In this document: positions 41,658-50,791 of the stretch, in pieces
Layout: each line of letters starts with the position of its first letter
Position numbering within the stretch: the first letter of the stretch is position 1
Origin: Tumebacillus sp. BK434
GTDB lineage: Bacteria > Bacillota > Bacilli > Tumebacillales > Tumebacillaceae
Direction: 5' to 3'
NCBI RefSeq assembly: GCF_004340785.1
Contig: NZ_SLXS01000002.1
Coordinates: forward strand, 799,815 to 863,814
DNA length: 64,000 nt
Program-made: the position numbers and the translations under genes
Notes under the pieces: generated by a model
What the model was told of the DNA's origin: nothing
What the model saw: only the letters and a program-made list of their open reading frames with translations
Databases searched by the model: none

Positions 41658-42338
41658 TTACTGCACTTCCATCACCGGCGCCTGCCATTTTTCCAGCGCA
41701 TACGCCATGCCCCAGAAGGACAGCTCGTATTGCGAAGAGATCAGGAAGTGGCGCTCCATGCGCAGCCGTTCTTCCGGTGAGGCCTGCTCTGCCAAGCGGT
41801 CGAGGCGGTCGATCTGCTCTCTGACCAGCGTGTCGAACCAATCGCCGCCGTATGCGCTGATCCACTCTTGGTAGATCTCCTGTGCAGGCTTGCTGCCTTG
41901 CAGGCGATGGCCGATCTCTGCGTACAGCCAGTAGCAGGGCAGGAGGGCGGCGATGATCTCGCCGAGCGTGCCGGTGTGGCCGACCGCCAACAGGTGGGTG
42001 GTGTAGGCATATGCTGTCGGCGACGGTTCGAACGTGGCATGGTCTTCCGGCGAGATGCCAAGTCGCTTGGAGAAGTTCTCGTGCAGGGACAATTCCGCTT
42101 CGTAAGTGCCTTGTGCGTGCGCCGCCATGCGCGAGGAGGTGTAGAGGTCGGCCGCCTTCGCCGCGCCGAGCGCCTGCACTTTCGCGAAGACGGACAGGTA
42201 GTACGAGTCATTCAAGATGTAGTATTTGAAAGATTCCAAAGGCAGGGTGCCGTCTGCGATCCCCGTGACAAACGGATGGTCGAAGCTGGCCTGCCAGGAT
42301 GCGTCTGCTTTCGCGCGGATCATGTCGCTGAATTTCAT
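41658..42338 (-). CDS. tenA: TenA-type thiaminase II
   Basis: The 226-residue all-helical enzyme hydrolyses aminopyrimidines derived from damaged thiamine, salvaging hydroxymethylpyrimidine. Key positions are present: the Asp in YYILNDSYYLSVF (about 44), the nucleophilic Cys in ALLPCYWLYAEIG (about 135), and the Glu in ISSQYELSFW (about 205). ATG 42338 follows AAGGGGG. The frame continues upstream without a better start. I see no TPP riboswitch in the 80-nt gap to the divergent transporter. Confidence 0.9.
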   Translation of the reverse strand: MKFSDMIRAKADASWQASFDHPFVTGIADGTLPLESFKYYILNDSYYLSVFAKVQALGAAKAADLYTSSRMAAHAQGTYEAELSLHENFSKRLGISPEDHATFEPSPTAYAYTTHLLAVGHTGTLGEIIAALLPCYWLYAEIGHRLQGSKPAQEIYQEWISAYGGDWFDTLVREQIDRLDRLAEQASPEERLRMERHFLISSQYELSFWGMAYALEKWQAPVMEVQ

Positions 42339-42448
42339 GTAAAGATCCCCCTTCCGGTCGATAGAGCTTGCTGATTGAATTCCTTCTATAATAATAAAGC
42401 AAATTCCCTTACAATGGAGAGATGAATCGAGGAAAGGATTGTCCGGGC

Positions 42449-43684
42449 ATGCAAAAACAAACAATTTTCACCCCGCTGCGCAGAAAGCCGTTTCGGACGC
42501 TGTTCACCGCACAGGTGTTTTCCGACACGGGGAACTGGTTTGACATCATCGCGTTGAACCTGCTCGTCTCCTACCACTGGGGGATGGATATCATCGCCAA
42601 TGCGGCGATCGACTTGGCGGTGGCGGTGCCCTGGGTGTTTTTAGGACCGCTCTTGGGCGTGTGGGCCGACCGCCTGCCGCGCAAAACGGTGATGCTGATC
42701 TGTACGCTGATGAGGATCTTCGTGGTCATCGGCTTTATCTTCGCGCCGAACTTGCCGGTGCTGCTCTCGCTCGTGTTTGCCAAGACGGTGTTTGCCGTGA
42801 TGTTCGATCCGGCGCGCCAAGGCTTGTTCCGCCAGGTCGTGCCGGAGGGAGAGCTGGCCGAAGCGACCGCGCTCAGCCAGACCTGCGCCAACGCGACCAA
42901 GATCTTGGGGCCGGCCATCGGCGGCCTGCTGATGGCGGTGGCGGCGCCGATGTATGTCTTTCTGATCGAAGCGGTGCTGTACAGCATCGCGCTGCTGTTC
43001 CTGCTGCGCCTGCCGAAGGTGACGCCGCTTGCCGAAGAAGCGCAGGTCGAAAAGAATTTCTGGCGCGAACTGAAGGAAGGCATCGCGCACATCTCGAAAA
43101 AGCGGATCTTGATCGTCGCGATCTCGCTGGCGGCGCTGAACCTCTTTTTTGTCTTCCTCTATGATGCGTTCTACGCGCCGCTGACGATCGCGCTCAATCT
43201 GGGGCAGATCGGCTACGGGCTGGTCGTCAGCTCCTTTGGCATCGGGGCGGTCGCCGGGTCGCTGCTCGCCGGGCAGTGGACAAGCTGGAAGCGCAATCCG
43301 CTGGTCATGATGTGCTGGTCGCTCTTGGTCGCCGGGGCGATGGTGGTGGTGATCGGGCTTGGCGGCATGAACATCGTGCACGGCGGCATCGTCTTCTGGT
43401 GTGCCGTGTGTCTGGTCGTCGGCGCGCTTGGCGCCGGCACATCGGTGCCGTTTGGCTACCTGCTGCAGTCGGAGACGCCGCCGGAGCTGATGGGACGGGT
43501 GTTTTCCGTGTCCAATGCGATGCAGGGCGTGATGCTGCTGGCCGCTCCGATGATCGGCGTCGCGTTTGGCCGCGCGCTCGGCATCGGGGCGGTGTTCGCC
43601 TTCTCCGGCGTGATGCTCGCGCTGACGGCGATCGTGTATCTGATCTATACGAAGAAGACGAACGTACGCCCCACCGTCTCCTAA
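42449..43684 (+). CDS. Major facilitator superfamily exporter
   Basis: The 411-residue protein has about 11-12 helices. The MFS motif A appears as GVWADRLPRKTVML near residue 70, and TCANATKILGPAIGGLL is typical of the EntS/MFS_3-like drug or siderophore exporters. The C-terminal half has PPELMGRVFSVSNAMQG. GAGGAAAGG lies 11 nt before ATG 42449, and the in-frame ATG 42422 lies almost on its ribosome site. It is divergent from tenA, with no regulator adjacent. Confidence 0.85.
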   Translation: MQKQTIFTPLRRKPFRTLFTAQVFSDTGNWFDIIALNLLVSYHWGMDIIANAAIDLAVAVPWVFLGPLLGVWADRLPRKTVMLICTLMRIFVVIGFIFAPNLPVLLSLVFAKTVFAVMFDPARQGLFRQVVPEGELAEATALSQTCANATKILGPAIGGLLMAVAAPMYVFLIEAVLYSIALLFLLRLPKVTPLAEEAQVEKNFWRELKEGIAHISKKRILIVAISLAALNLFFVFLYDAFYAPLTIALNLGQIGYGLVVSSFGIGAVAGSLLAGQWTSWKRNPLVMMCWSLLVAGAMVVVIGLGGMNIVHGGIVFWCAVCLVVGALGAGTSVPFGYLLQSETPPELMGRVFSVSNAMQGVMLLAAPMIGVAFGRALGIGAVFAFSGVMLALTAIVYLIYTKKTNVRPTVS

Positions 43685-43686
43685 TG

Positions 43687-43716
43687 GAAAACCCTGCCGA
43701 GACCGGCAGGGTTGTT
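43687..43716. terminator. Bidirectional terminator
   Basis: AACCCTGCCG / CGGCAGGGTT with a 4-nt AGAC loop lies between convergent genes. Confidence 0.85.
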
Positions 43717-43947
43717 CTAGTCTTCCGTCTCCATCATCTCGCGCAGCATCGCTTCGACCAGCTCTTTGCGGCGCTCCGTCTCCGCTTTGTCGACGGTGAT
43801 GCCAAAACGCAACACGTCGCCTTCTGCCGCGCCGTCCGGGAGCAGCGAGCGGGGCAGGTCGAACGTGATGCGCCCTTCGAATTCGATCACCGCATACTCT
43901 TCTTCGAAGCGGTCGATGATGCAGAGGCCTTTGCGTTCCTGGTCCAT
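43717..43947 (-). CDS. DUF3006 family protein
   Basis: The 76-residue protein starts CIIDRFEEEYAVIEFEGR, the DUF3006 signature of a short beta-barrel-like domain. It then has LPRSLLPDGAAEGDVLRF and an acidic helical tail. GGAGGTG lies before ATG 43947. In many Firmicutes a DUF3006 gene sits next to a secreted ComEC-like metallo-beta-lactamase-fold protein. Here that partner is divergent, about 195 nt away. Confidence 0.82.
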   Translation of the reverse strand: MDQERKGLCIIDRFEEEYAVIEFEGRITFDLPRSLLPDGAAEGDVLRFGITVDKAETERRKELVEAMLREMMETED

Positions 43948-44142
43948 GATCGGACACCTCCGTGAAATTGAGCATAACATGCTCTGAGTGAGAAAGTCGA
44001 ACCCTTTACATAAAATCCACTAAATATGTTCGTTTTTTAACTTTAGCCAGATCAACAGGTTCCGAACATTGTGTTAGAATTGCGTTAACCGTTGCTGTTT
44101 TGTTATGAGTAATTATTTTATTCATCGGAGGTTTTACTGAAA

Positions 44143-45033
44143 ATGACATTTTTCCGTAAGCTGCAACGCTCCCTTCTGATCGCAGTGGCGCTGATTTTGG
44201 TGGCCTACGCCGGCGTTAACGTACCGCTTGGCGACCAAGCGTCTGCCGCGACCAACCTGCAAGTGCATTTCATCGATGTCGGTCAGGCCGACTCGTTCCT
44301 CGTGCAGCTGCCGAACGGCCAGAACATGGTCATCGACGCCGGCAACAACGCGGACGGCACCGCCGTCGTCAACTACTTGAAAGGCAAAGGCGTCACCCGC
44401 GTCGACTACCTCATCGGGACTCATCCGGACGAAGACCACATCGGCGGTCTCGATGACGTGATCAAAAACTTCACCATCGGCAAGCTGTACATGCCGAACA
44501 TCACGAAGACCACCATCACCTACACCGACGTGATCAACGCGGCGAAAGCGAAAGGCCTCGCGATCACCCAGGCGAAATCGAATACGACGATCCTCAGCAC
44601 GACGGCTAATTCCTTGACCCTGAAAGCGAACTTTGTCGCGCCGGTCGCCACTTCCTACTCGCTGACCAATGACTACTCGGGCGTCATCCGTCTGACCTAC
44701 GGTACCACCAACTTCATGTTCTCCGGTGACGCGGAACATAATTCGGAAGCAGATATGGTCGCATCCGGCCAGACCCTGTCTGCCAACATCCTGAAAGTCG
44801 GGCATCACGGTTCCCGCACTTCCACCACCGATGCGTACCTGAACAAAGTGAACCCGTCTGTGGCGGTCATCTCCTGCGGCGCCGGCAACTCGTACGGCCA
44901 CCCGCACGCTGAGACGATCAACAAGTTGAAAGCAAAAGGCATCAAAATCTTCCGCACCGACCAGCAAGGCACGATCATTTTCACCACGACCGGCAGCGGC
45001 TGGGTGGTCAACAAAGCGCCTTGGTGGCAATAA
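44143..45033 (+). CDS. Secreted ComEC/Rec2-like metallo-beta-lactamase-fold protein
   Basis: The 296-residue protein has a signal peptide or anchor (about 10-36, ending ASAAT) and an MBL hydrolase domain. IDVGQADSFLVQLPNGQNMVIDAG, the metal motif THPDEDHIGG, FSGDAEHNSE and LKVGHHGSRTSTT match the C-terminal hydrolase domain of ComEC. Outside competence systems such proteins may be extracellular nucleases or phosphodiesterases. GGAGG lies 13 nt before the ATG. It forms a pair with DUF3006, and a terminator follows. Confidence 0.85.
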   Translation: MTFFRKLQRSLLIAVALILVAYAGVNVPLGDQASAATNLQVHFIDVGQADSFLVQLPNGQNMVIDAGNNADGTAVVNYLKGKGVTRVDYLIGTHPDEDHIGGLDDVIKNFTIGKLYMPNITKTTITYTDVINAAKAKGLAITQAKSNTTILSTTANSLTLKANFVAPVATSYSLTNDYSGVIRLTYGTTNFMFSGDAEHNSEADMVASGQTLSANILKVGHHGSRTSTTDAYLNKVNPSVAVISCGAGNSYGHPHAETINKLKAKGIKIFRTDQQGTIIFTTTGSGWVVNKAPWWQ

Positions 45034-45072
45034 GCAACCGACTTTGATGCACGCGGCAACGGCGTGAACAGC

Positions 45073-45107
45073 AAAACCGTCTCTTTTCCGGGAGACGGTT
45101 TTGTTTT
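45073..45107 (+). terminator. Terminator after the MBL gene
   Basis: AAAACCGTCTC / GAGACGGTTTT with a TTTTCCGG loop and T-rich tail. Confidence 0.85.
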
Positions 45108-45174
45108 GCTTACATAATAAACTGTAGTACAATTGAGAAAAGATTGTGAAAAGAATGCGAAATGAGGGGATGTC

Positions 45175-46044
45175 TTGAAAACGGCATTGGTCTTTGGCGG
45201 CACGAAGTTTTTCGGCAAGCATTTGGTGAAAGGGCTGCTTGCAGACGGGGTGGACGTGACGATCGCCACGCGCGGTCAGACGCCCGATGAGTACGGCGAC
45301 CGGGTGCAGCGCCTGATCGTAGACCGCGAGAACAAACAGTCGATCCTGGATGCGGTCGGCGATCGCAGCTATGATGTCGTCTTCGATAATATCTGCTATT
45401 CGTCGAACGATGCGCAAGCGGCGGTGGAAGTGTTTGCCGGCAAGGTCGGGCGCTATGTGTTCACCTCGACATTGTCGGTGTATGATCTGTCGGAAACGGC
45501 GCATGACGAAGCTGATTTTAATGCCCGGGAGCTGGAGATCAAGTGGGGCTATAAAGATGTGTTCACCTACCAGGAAGGCAAGCAGCAGGCGGAAGCGGTC
45601 TTTTTCCAGCAAGCCCCGTTCCCGGTGGTGGCGGTACGATTCCCGGTGGTGATGGGGACTGACGATTACACCAAACGGTTGCATTGGCATGTCGACCGCG
45701 TCAAAGCGGGCTTGCCGATCGGCATGCCGAATCCCGAGTCGCGCCAAGGATTTATTCACTCGGCAGAAGCGGGGCAGTTCTTGCGCTGGGCGGCGACGGC
45801 AGACATCACAGGCGAAGTGAATGCGGCGGCCAGCGGCACGGTCACCTTGCGCGAGATGATCGGCATGATCGAGCAGGCGACCGGCCAACAGGCAAAGATC
45901 GTCGCGGAGTTCGAAAAAGAGGAGCGTTCGCCGTTTGGACCACCCGGTTCCTACTTCATGAGCCTGCAAAAAGCGGAAGCGGCCGGGTATGAATTTACGA
46001 AGTTGCACGACTGGCTGCCGAAGTTGATCGCGGAGTTGGTTTAA
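45175..46044 (+). CDS. NAD-dependent epimerase/dehydratase-like (extended SDR) protein
   Basis: The 289-residue Rossmann-fold protein has the nucleotide-binding loop LVFGGTKFFGKHLVKGL at the N terminus, DNICYSSNDAQAAVEVF in the middle, and FTSTLSVYDLSE at the catalytic strand. A canonical YxxxK is not obvious, so activity as a dehydrogenase is uncertain. Similar proteins include plant-type chloroplast RNA-binding SDRs and isoflavone-reductase-like proteins. The start is TTG 45175 with GAGGGGA upstream. It forms a single-gene unit closed by a terminator. Confidence 0.75.
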   Translation: MKTALVFGGTKFFGKHLVKGLLADGVDVTIATRGQTPDEYGDRVQRLIVDRENKQSILDAVGDRSYDVVFDNICYSSNDAQAAVEVFAGKVGRYVFTSTLSVYDLSETAHDEADFNARELEIKWGYKDVFTYQEGKQQAEAVFFQQAPFPVVAVRFPVVMGTDDYTKRLHWHVDRVKAGLPIGMPNPESRQGFIHSAEAGQFLRWAATADITGEVNAAASGTVTLREMIGMIEQATGQQAKIVAEFEKEERSPFGPPGSYFMSLQKAEAAGYEFTKLHDWLPKLIAELV

Positions 46045-46068
46045 GTTTGTTGCTTGATCGAGTCACGG

Positions 46069-46101
46069 AAAAGACGACAGCAGAGTGCTGTCGTCTTTTT
46101 G
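46069..46101 (+). terminator. Terminator after the SDR gene
   Basis: AAAAGACGACAGCA / TGCTGTCGTCTTTT with a 4-nt loop. Confidence 0.88.
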
Positions 46102-46103
46102 GG

Positions 46104-46132
46104 TTGCAAAATCGACAGGCGGGGCGTATATT
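46104..46132 (+). promoter_or_regulatory. Promoter of the tetR-ABC operon
   Basis: TTGCAA (-35), a 17-nt spacer and TATATT (-10) lie directly before the operator palindromes. Confidence 0.65.
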
Positions 46133-46133
46133 T

Positions 46134-46166
46134 TGAGTAATGACTCACTCATTGAGTAAGCACTCA
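46134..46166 (+). promoter_or_regulatory. Double palindromic operator for the TetR regulator
   Basis: Four half-sites alternate in exact order: TGAGT-AATG-ACTCA, 5 nt, TGAGT-AAGC-ACTCA. The two palindromes are 19 bp apart centre to centre and cover the expected transcription start, so binding would block the operon. Confidence 0.65.
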
Positions 46167-46181
46167 ATCATGGAGGTTGGC

Positions 46182-46832
46182 ATGAGCGAAGAGAAGTTGA
46201 ATTTTGACAAGATCGAAGAGGAGCTGACGGAGAAGCACTGGCAGATTCTCGAAGCGGCGATGAAAGTTTTTTCCGAAAAAGGGTTCAGTGCGGCGCGGAC
46301 GTCAGAAGTGGCGAAGGAAGCCGGGGTGTCGGAAGGGACGATTTTTAATTATTTCAAGACCAAGAAGGACTTGCTGACTTCGATGGTGATCCCGCTGGTC
46401 GTCCGTTTTTTCCGGCCGTTGATCCTGCTGTCGGTGGAGAAGATTTTCAAAACGCGCAAGGAGCGGCCGGTGGAAGATGTGCTGCTCGACGTGATGCGGG
46501 ACCGTGTGCAGTTGGTGGAGAAGAACTTGCCGCTGATCAAGACGGTGGCGGCAGAAGCGGCATTTCATCCGGAGCTGCTGCGCCCTGTACGGGAGGAACT
46601 GGCCCCGAAGCTGGTCGAAGTGGCATCGAAGTTTTTTCAGGAAGAAGTGGAGAAGGGGACGTTTCGCGACATCGACCCGGTGCTGGCGCTGCGCGGACTG
46701 ATGAGCCTGTTGGGCGGGTATGTGCTGATGAAAAACATCGCCCCGGAGGCGCTGCAGATCGAGGATGAAGAGACGGAGCTGCGGAAATTGCTCGATCTCT
46801 ATCTGCACGGGGTGCTGAACAAACGCGAGTAG
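46182..46832 (+). CDS. TetR/AcrR family transcriptional repressor
   Basis: The 216-residue protein has the TetR HTH at about 15-62 (HWQILEAAMKVFSEKGFSAA, then TSEVAKEAGVSEGTIFNYF). The C-terminal ligand-binding domain is unspecific in sequence. GGAGGTTGGC precedes ATG 46182, and the in-frame 46140 start lies within the operator. It heads an operon with an ABC-2 exporter and probably represses it through the palindromes upstream until a toxic ligand binds. Confidence 0.9.
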   Translation: MSEEKLNFDKIEEELTEKHWQILEAAMKVFSEKGFSAARTSEVAKEAGVSEGTIFNYFKTKKDLLTSMVIPLVVRFFRPLILLSVEKIFKTRKERPVEDVLLDVMRDRVQLVEKNLPLIKTVAAEAAFHPELLRPVREELAPKLVEVASKFFQEEVEKGTFRDIDPVLALRGLMSLLGGYVLMKNIAPEALQIEDEETELRKLLDLYLHGVLNKRE

Positions 46833-46851
46833 GGAAAGGCAGGCGAAGAAG

Positions 46852-47616
46852 ATGGCGAGCAAGTTGGAGCAAGAGCGGAAACAGGGTGGAGCGCAGGACC
46901 CGGTGGTGGAAGTGCGCCGACTGGTGCAAACGTTTGGCAAGCGCGTCGTGCTCGATGATGTGTCGTTTGCGATCGGGCGGGGAGAGATTCTCGGGCTGCT
47001 CGGGCCGTCGGGGTCGGGCAAAACAACGCTGGTCAAGACGATCGCGGCGGTCGGCGAGTATTCGGGCGGTGAAGTGCGGGTGCTGGGACGGAAGATGCCC
47101 GATTACGGCACGATTGCCCGGATCGGCTATATGGCGCAGGCGGATGCGCTGTATCACGACCTGACCGGGTATGACAATCTGGTGTTTTTCGCTGAGCTGT
47201 TTGGCGTGCGCGGGGCGAAGCGGAAAGCGCGGATCGAAGCGATGCTTGAGCTGGTGCAGTTGAGCGAACATGCGAAGCGGCCGGTGCAGACCTATTCGGG
47301 CGGCATGAAGCGGCGGCTGTCGCTGGCGGTGGCGCTGCTGCATGAGCCGGAGATCTTGATTCTGGATGAGCCGACAGTGGGGATCGATCCGGTGCTGCGC
47401 CAAGACTTCTGGCGGGAGTTCCTGCGCTTGAAAGAGCAGGGCGTGTCGATTCTGATCACGACGCACGTGATGGATGAAGCGGAGCAGTGCGACCGCCTGG
47501 GGCTGATCCGCGAAGGGAAGCTGATCGCGCAGGGGACGCCGGCTCGGTTGAAAGAAGTGACAGGGACGGCGACGATCGAAGCGGCGTTTCTGCGCTATGG
47601 AGGTGTGCAGGCATGA
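46852..47616 (+). CDS. ABC-2 type exporter ATP-binding protein
   Basis: The 254-residue ATPase has Walker A GPSGSGKTT, the signature YSGGMKRRLSLAVALL and Walker B ILILDEPTVGIDP, followed by the switch His in ITTHVMDEAEQC. The VGIDP continuation is typical of drug or lipid exporters of the DrrA/NatA kind. It overlaps the permease by 4 nt (ATGA). The exporter is under the TetR gene upstream. Confidence 0.92.
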   Translation: MASKLEQERKQGGAQDPVVEVRRLVQTFGKRVVLDDVSFAIGRGEILGLLGPSGSGKTTLVKTIAAVGEYSGGEVRVLGRKMPDYGTIARIGYMAQADALYHDLTGYDNLVFFAELFGVRGAKRKARIEAMLELVQLSEHAKRPVQTYSGGMKRRLSLAVALLHEPEILILDEPTVGIDPVLRQDFWREFLRLKEQGVSILITTHVMDEAEQCDRLGLIREGKLIAQGTPARLKEVTGTATIEAAFLRYGGVQA

Positions 47617-48704
47617 GAATCTGGGCGCTGACCAAGCGGCTGATGAAGCAGGTGATCCGGGATCGGCGTTCGGTGGCGATGCTGTTTCTGGCGCCGCTGT
47701 TCGTCTTGTGGCTGTTGTCGATCGTGCTGACCACGTCGACGACCCAGTCCGATCTCGATGCGGTAGATCTGCCCGGTGTATTGGTTGAGCAGTTGAAGCA
47801 GACCGATGCGAGCGTAACGGAAGTGTCGCTGGCGGACGCTGAAATGCGTTTGCAAAACGGCGAGTCGGACGGCTACCTGACTTTGGAGGAGGGCCATGTC
47901 CGCGTTGTGCTGGAAGGGTCTGATCCTGCGGTGAATGGTGCGGTGCAGCAAGCCGTCCAAGAGGCGATGAAAGGACTTGCCGATGGCAAGAGCACGGGAG
48001 CCGGTGCGTCGGGAGTGACGAACGTGCCAGGGACACCGTCTACATCGGGAGCGGGTGTTCCGATGGGGATGGAGGTGGAGTTTCTGCATGGGGGCAAGAG
48101 TCTGACGAAGCTGGATTATTTGGCCCCGGTGCTGATCGGATTCTTTATTTTCTTTTTCGTGTTCCTGATCTCCGGGGTGTCGTTCCTGCGTGAGCGAACA
48201 GGGGGGACGCTGGAGCGGGTGCTGGCGACGCCGATCAAGCGGTATGAGATCGTGTTGGGCTACTTTTTCGGCTTTGGCGTGTTTGCCGTGCTGCAGACGG
48301 CGCTGGTGCAATGGTTTGCCCTGAACGTGCTCGGTGTGCAGTCGGTCGGATCGTTCGGCAGTGTGCTTGTGATCAACATCCTGCTGGCCACCGTCGCCTT
48401 GTCGCTCGGGACGCTTTTGTCCGCCTATGCGCGCAACGAGTTTCAGATGGTGCAGTTCATCCCCCTCGTCGTCGTGCCGCAGATCTTCATGAGCGGCCTG
48501 TTCGATCTGCGCAACATGCCAGACTGGCTGATGACGCTCTCCCAGGCCCTTCCGCTGACCCACGCCGCCGAAGCGCTGCGCGGCGTGATGATCCGCGGCG
48601 AGGGTCTCAGCGACATCCAAGTCGCCCTGTGGGTGCTGGCCGGCTACTGCCTGCTGTTCCTCACCCTGAACATCCTCGCCTTGCGCAGGTACCGAAAAGT
48701 ATAG
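47613..48704 (+). CDS. ABC-2 type exporter permease
   Basis: The 363-residue permease has one N-terminal TM (about 18-38), a long extracytoplasmic stretch (about 40-165), and five C-terminal helices. LAPVLIGFFIFFFVFLISGVSFLRERTGGTLERVLATPI is the ABC-2 core, of which the E-R-T-x-G-T-L-E-R motif is diagnostic. ATG 47613 with GGAGGTG upstream is coupled to the ATPase stop. With the partner it forms a likely multidrug or antibiotic efflux pump. Confidence 0.9.
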   Translation: MRIWALTKRLMKQVIRDRRSVAMLFLAPLFVLWLLSIVLTTSTTQSDLDAVDLPGVLVEQLKQTDASVTEVSLADAEMRLQNGESDGYLTLEEGHVRVVLEGSDPAVNGAVQQAVQEAMKGLADGKSTGAGASGVTNVPGTPSTSGAGVPMGMEVEFLHGGKSLTKLDYLAPVLIGFFIFFFVFLISGVSFLRERTGGTLERVLATPIKRYEIVLGYFFGFGVFAVLQTALVQWFALNVLGVQSVGSFGSVLVINILLATVALSLGTLLSAYARNEFQMVQFIPLVVVPQIFMSGLFDLRNMPDWLMTLSQALPLTHAAEALRGVMIRGEGLSDIQVALWVLAGYCLLFLTLNILALRRYRKV

Positions 48705-48742
48705 AAGTGAGCCGATTTTCTTGATGTAAGTTCCCAGACCCT

Positions 48743-48784
48743 AAACGCCTCGTTCCTTTCATGGACCGCGGCGTTTATTTTTTA
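48743..48784 (+). terminator. Terminator of the efflux operon
   Basis: AAACGCC / GGCGTTT with a long 20-nt loop followed by ATTTTTT. It is weaker than others in the window. Confidence 0.55.
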
Positions 48785-48924
48785 CAATACAGGGAAATAA
48801 TTCTTAAATTTTAGGCGGTATTCAATATCATTTATTTACGAAAATATCACCCAATTTCTTCAGTTTGGTGTTAAAATAAGAGCGTATCTTATCTTTACCT
48901 AACCCCTATGGAGGTGTACTTATT

Positions 48925-50505
48925 TTGAAACTCAAAGGCAAAGCGTTCAAAGTCTTGCTGGCGATGACGCTGGCTCTGCCTTTGTCGCTGCCGTTTGGCG
49001 GCGGACAAGCAGTGCAGGCAGAAGGTCCGAACGATCCGGCTCCGGAAATCACGGCAAAAGTGGCGAACGGCAACTATGGCAAAAAAGTGCTGTTCGACAA
49101 CACGCACGGTCAAACGGCAGGTGCGGCAGACTGGGTCATCAACGGCGCCTTTTCCGATTTTGGCAATGCGCTGGCGAATGACGGTTTCTATGTAAAAGAA
49201 CTTCGCAAATCGACACCGATTACACTGACCGATCTCTCCGGTTATGATGTATTTGTGATCGGGGAAGCGAACATCCCTTATAAAGCTACGGAACAGTCCG
49301 CAATGCTGCAATACGTGCAAAACGGCGGCGCGATCTTCTTTATCGGCGACCACTACAACGCCGACCGCAACAAAAACCGCTGGGACGCCAACGAAGTGTT
49401 CAACGGCTACCGTCGCGGCGCATGGACCAACCCGGCGAAAGGCATGTCGGCTGAAGAAGCAGCATCTACCGCGATGCAAGGCGTTACCTCTTCCGACTGG
49501 CTCGGCCAAAACTTCGGCATCCGCTTCCGCTACAACGCGCTCGGCGACATCACGGCGAACAACATCGTGCCGTCCGCGCAGGCGTTTGGCATCACCGCAG
49601 GCGTCTCCACCGTCGCGATGCACGCAGGCGCCACCCTGGCGGTCCTCGACCCGAACAAGGCGAAAGGCATCGTCTACCTGCCGACGACCACCTCGAAATG
49701 GGCAAGCGCCGTTGACCAAGGCAACTACAACGGCGGCGGCGTCGCAGAAGGCCCGTATGCGGCCGTTTCCAAAGTCGGCCTCGGCAAAGCAGCGTTCATC
49801 GGCGACTCCTCGCCGGTAGAAGACGCGACTCCGCGCTACCTGCGCGAAGAAACCGGCACGTCGAAGACCACCTATGCCGGCTGGTCGGAGCAAAACGATG
49901 CGACCCTGATGGTCAACATCATCAACTGGCTCTCGAAAAAGGAAAGCTACACCGCACTGAACCAAGTGTCCGGCCTGACCCTCGACACGCCGACCGCGCT
50001 GTTGGCGATGGAAACGCCGTCCACTTCGACCGAACCGCAGCCGGAACCGTGGGCTGCACCGGCGACCGGCTACAAGTGGTGGGATCCGACCACCTTTAAG
50101 GCTGGTTCCTATGGCGCAGGCTCCACGACGCCGCCGGCTACCGGCTTCTCCTTCGTGCACCAGTCGATCCTCCCGAACTCGGGCTCGACTTTCCAAGTGA
50201 AAGTCGTGGCGGATGGTCTGGCGGCGAACACGACGGTCAGCACCTACAACATCGGGGTGTACACGTCCAGCGGCACGCAAGTTGCGATCACTCAAAACAG
50301 CAACGGCACCTGGCCGACCACCTATGGCTACAGCGCCAACTTCTCGATGACCTCCGACAGCACCGGCCATGCGGAGAAGATCCTCAACATGCGCATCAAA
50401 GCCGGCACCACCGGTGCAGCGAGCTTGCGCCTGCGTGATGGCAGCACCAACAAATATACCGAAGCGGTCACCCTCGGCAACGTGGCGGTTGAACCGCTGC
50501 CGTAA
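48925..50505 (+). CDS. Secreted DUF4350/GATase-like protein, shorter paralogue
   Basis: The 526-residue exported protein has a signal peptide (1-32, ending AVQAEG). A class-I-glutamine-amidotransferase-like/DUF4350-type domain follows (about 45-355: KVLFDNTHGQTAGAADWVI, then GAIFFIGDHYNADRNKNRWD). A Pro-rich linker (about 370-385) leads to a beta-sandwich domain (about 400-520). It shares most of its sequence with the N-terminal half of the protein encoded next. The enzymatic activity is not known. The start is TTG 48925 with GGAGGTG upstream, and a TGTTAAAAT extended -10 lies about 55 nt before it. Confidence 0.75.
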   Translation: MKLKGKAFKVLLAMTLALPLSLPFGGGQAVQAEGPNDPAPEITAKVANGNYGKKVLFDNTHGQTAGAADWVINGAFSDFGNALANDGFYVKELRKSTPITLTDLSGYDVFVIGEANIPYKATEQSAMLQYVQNGGAIFFIGDHYNADRNKNRWDANEVFNGYRRGAWTNPAKGMSAEEAASTAMQGVTSSDWLGQNFGIRFRYNALGDITANNIVPSAQAFGITAGVSTVAMHAGATLAVLDPNKAKGIVYLPTTTSKWASAVDQGNYNGGGVAEGPYAAVSKVGLGKAAFIGDSSPVEDATPRYLREETGTSKTTYAGWSEQNDATLMVNIINWLSKKESYTALNQVSGLTLDTPTALLAMETPSTSTEPQPEPWAAPATGYKWWDPTTFKAGSYGAGSTTPPATGFSFVHQSILPNSGSTFQVKVVADGLAANTTVSTYNIGVYTSSGTQVAITQNSNGTWPTTYGYSANFSMTSDSTGHAEKILNMRIKAGTTGAASLRLRDGSTNKYTEAVTLGNVAVEPLP

Positions 50506-50520
50506 GTGTAAATGTTTAAC

Positions 50521-50558
50521 AAAAGCCTTTCCTTCCTCGCGAAGGGAAGGCTTTTTTG
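50521..50558 (+). terminator. Terminator after the shorter paralogue
   Basis: AAAAGCCTTtCCTTC / GAAGGGAAGGCTTTT with a T run. Confidence 0.85.
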
Positions 50559-50791
50559 TTCAAGATTTCTGGTATGGAACTGCAAGTTATCAAAAAAAGG
50601 TAATATTTTGATGAACCTGACTGTAGTTGGGTTCGTTTTCCTTTTATGCTATTTACTTTTAATAAAACTGCACAACGAAATGTTCTAATTTACAAAAAAC
50701 TAACCAAAACTGGCGAGGGAGGTGCTAGAATAATAACTGTGGGTGCTTAGGATACTATATGAGCACAACTTCTTATTGTGGAGGTGCAGGG

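Noticed and set aside
42339..42448. Possible TPP riboswitch for tenA
   Set aside because: The gap to the divergent gene is too short and none of the conserved TPP aptamer elements is present.
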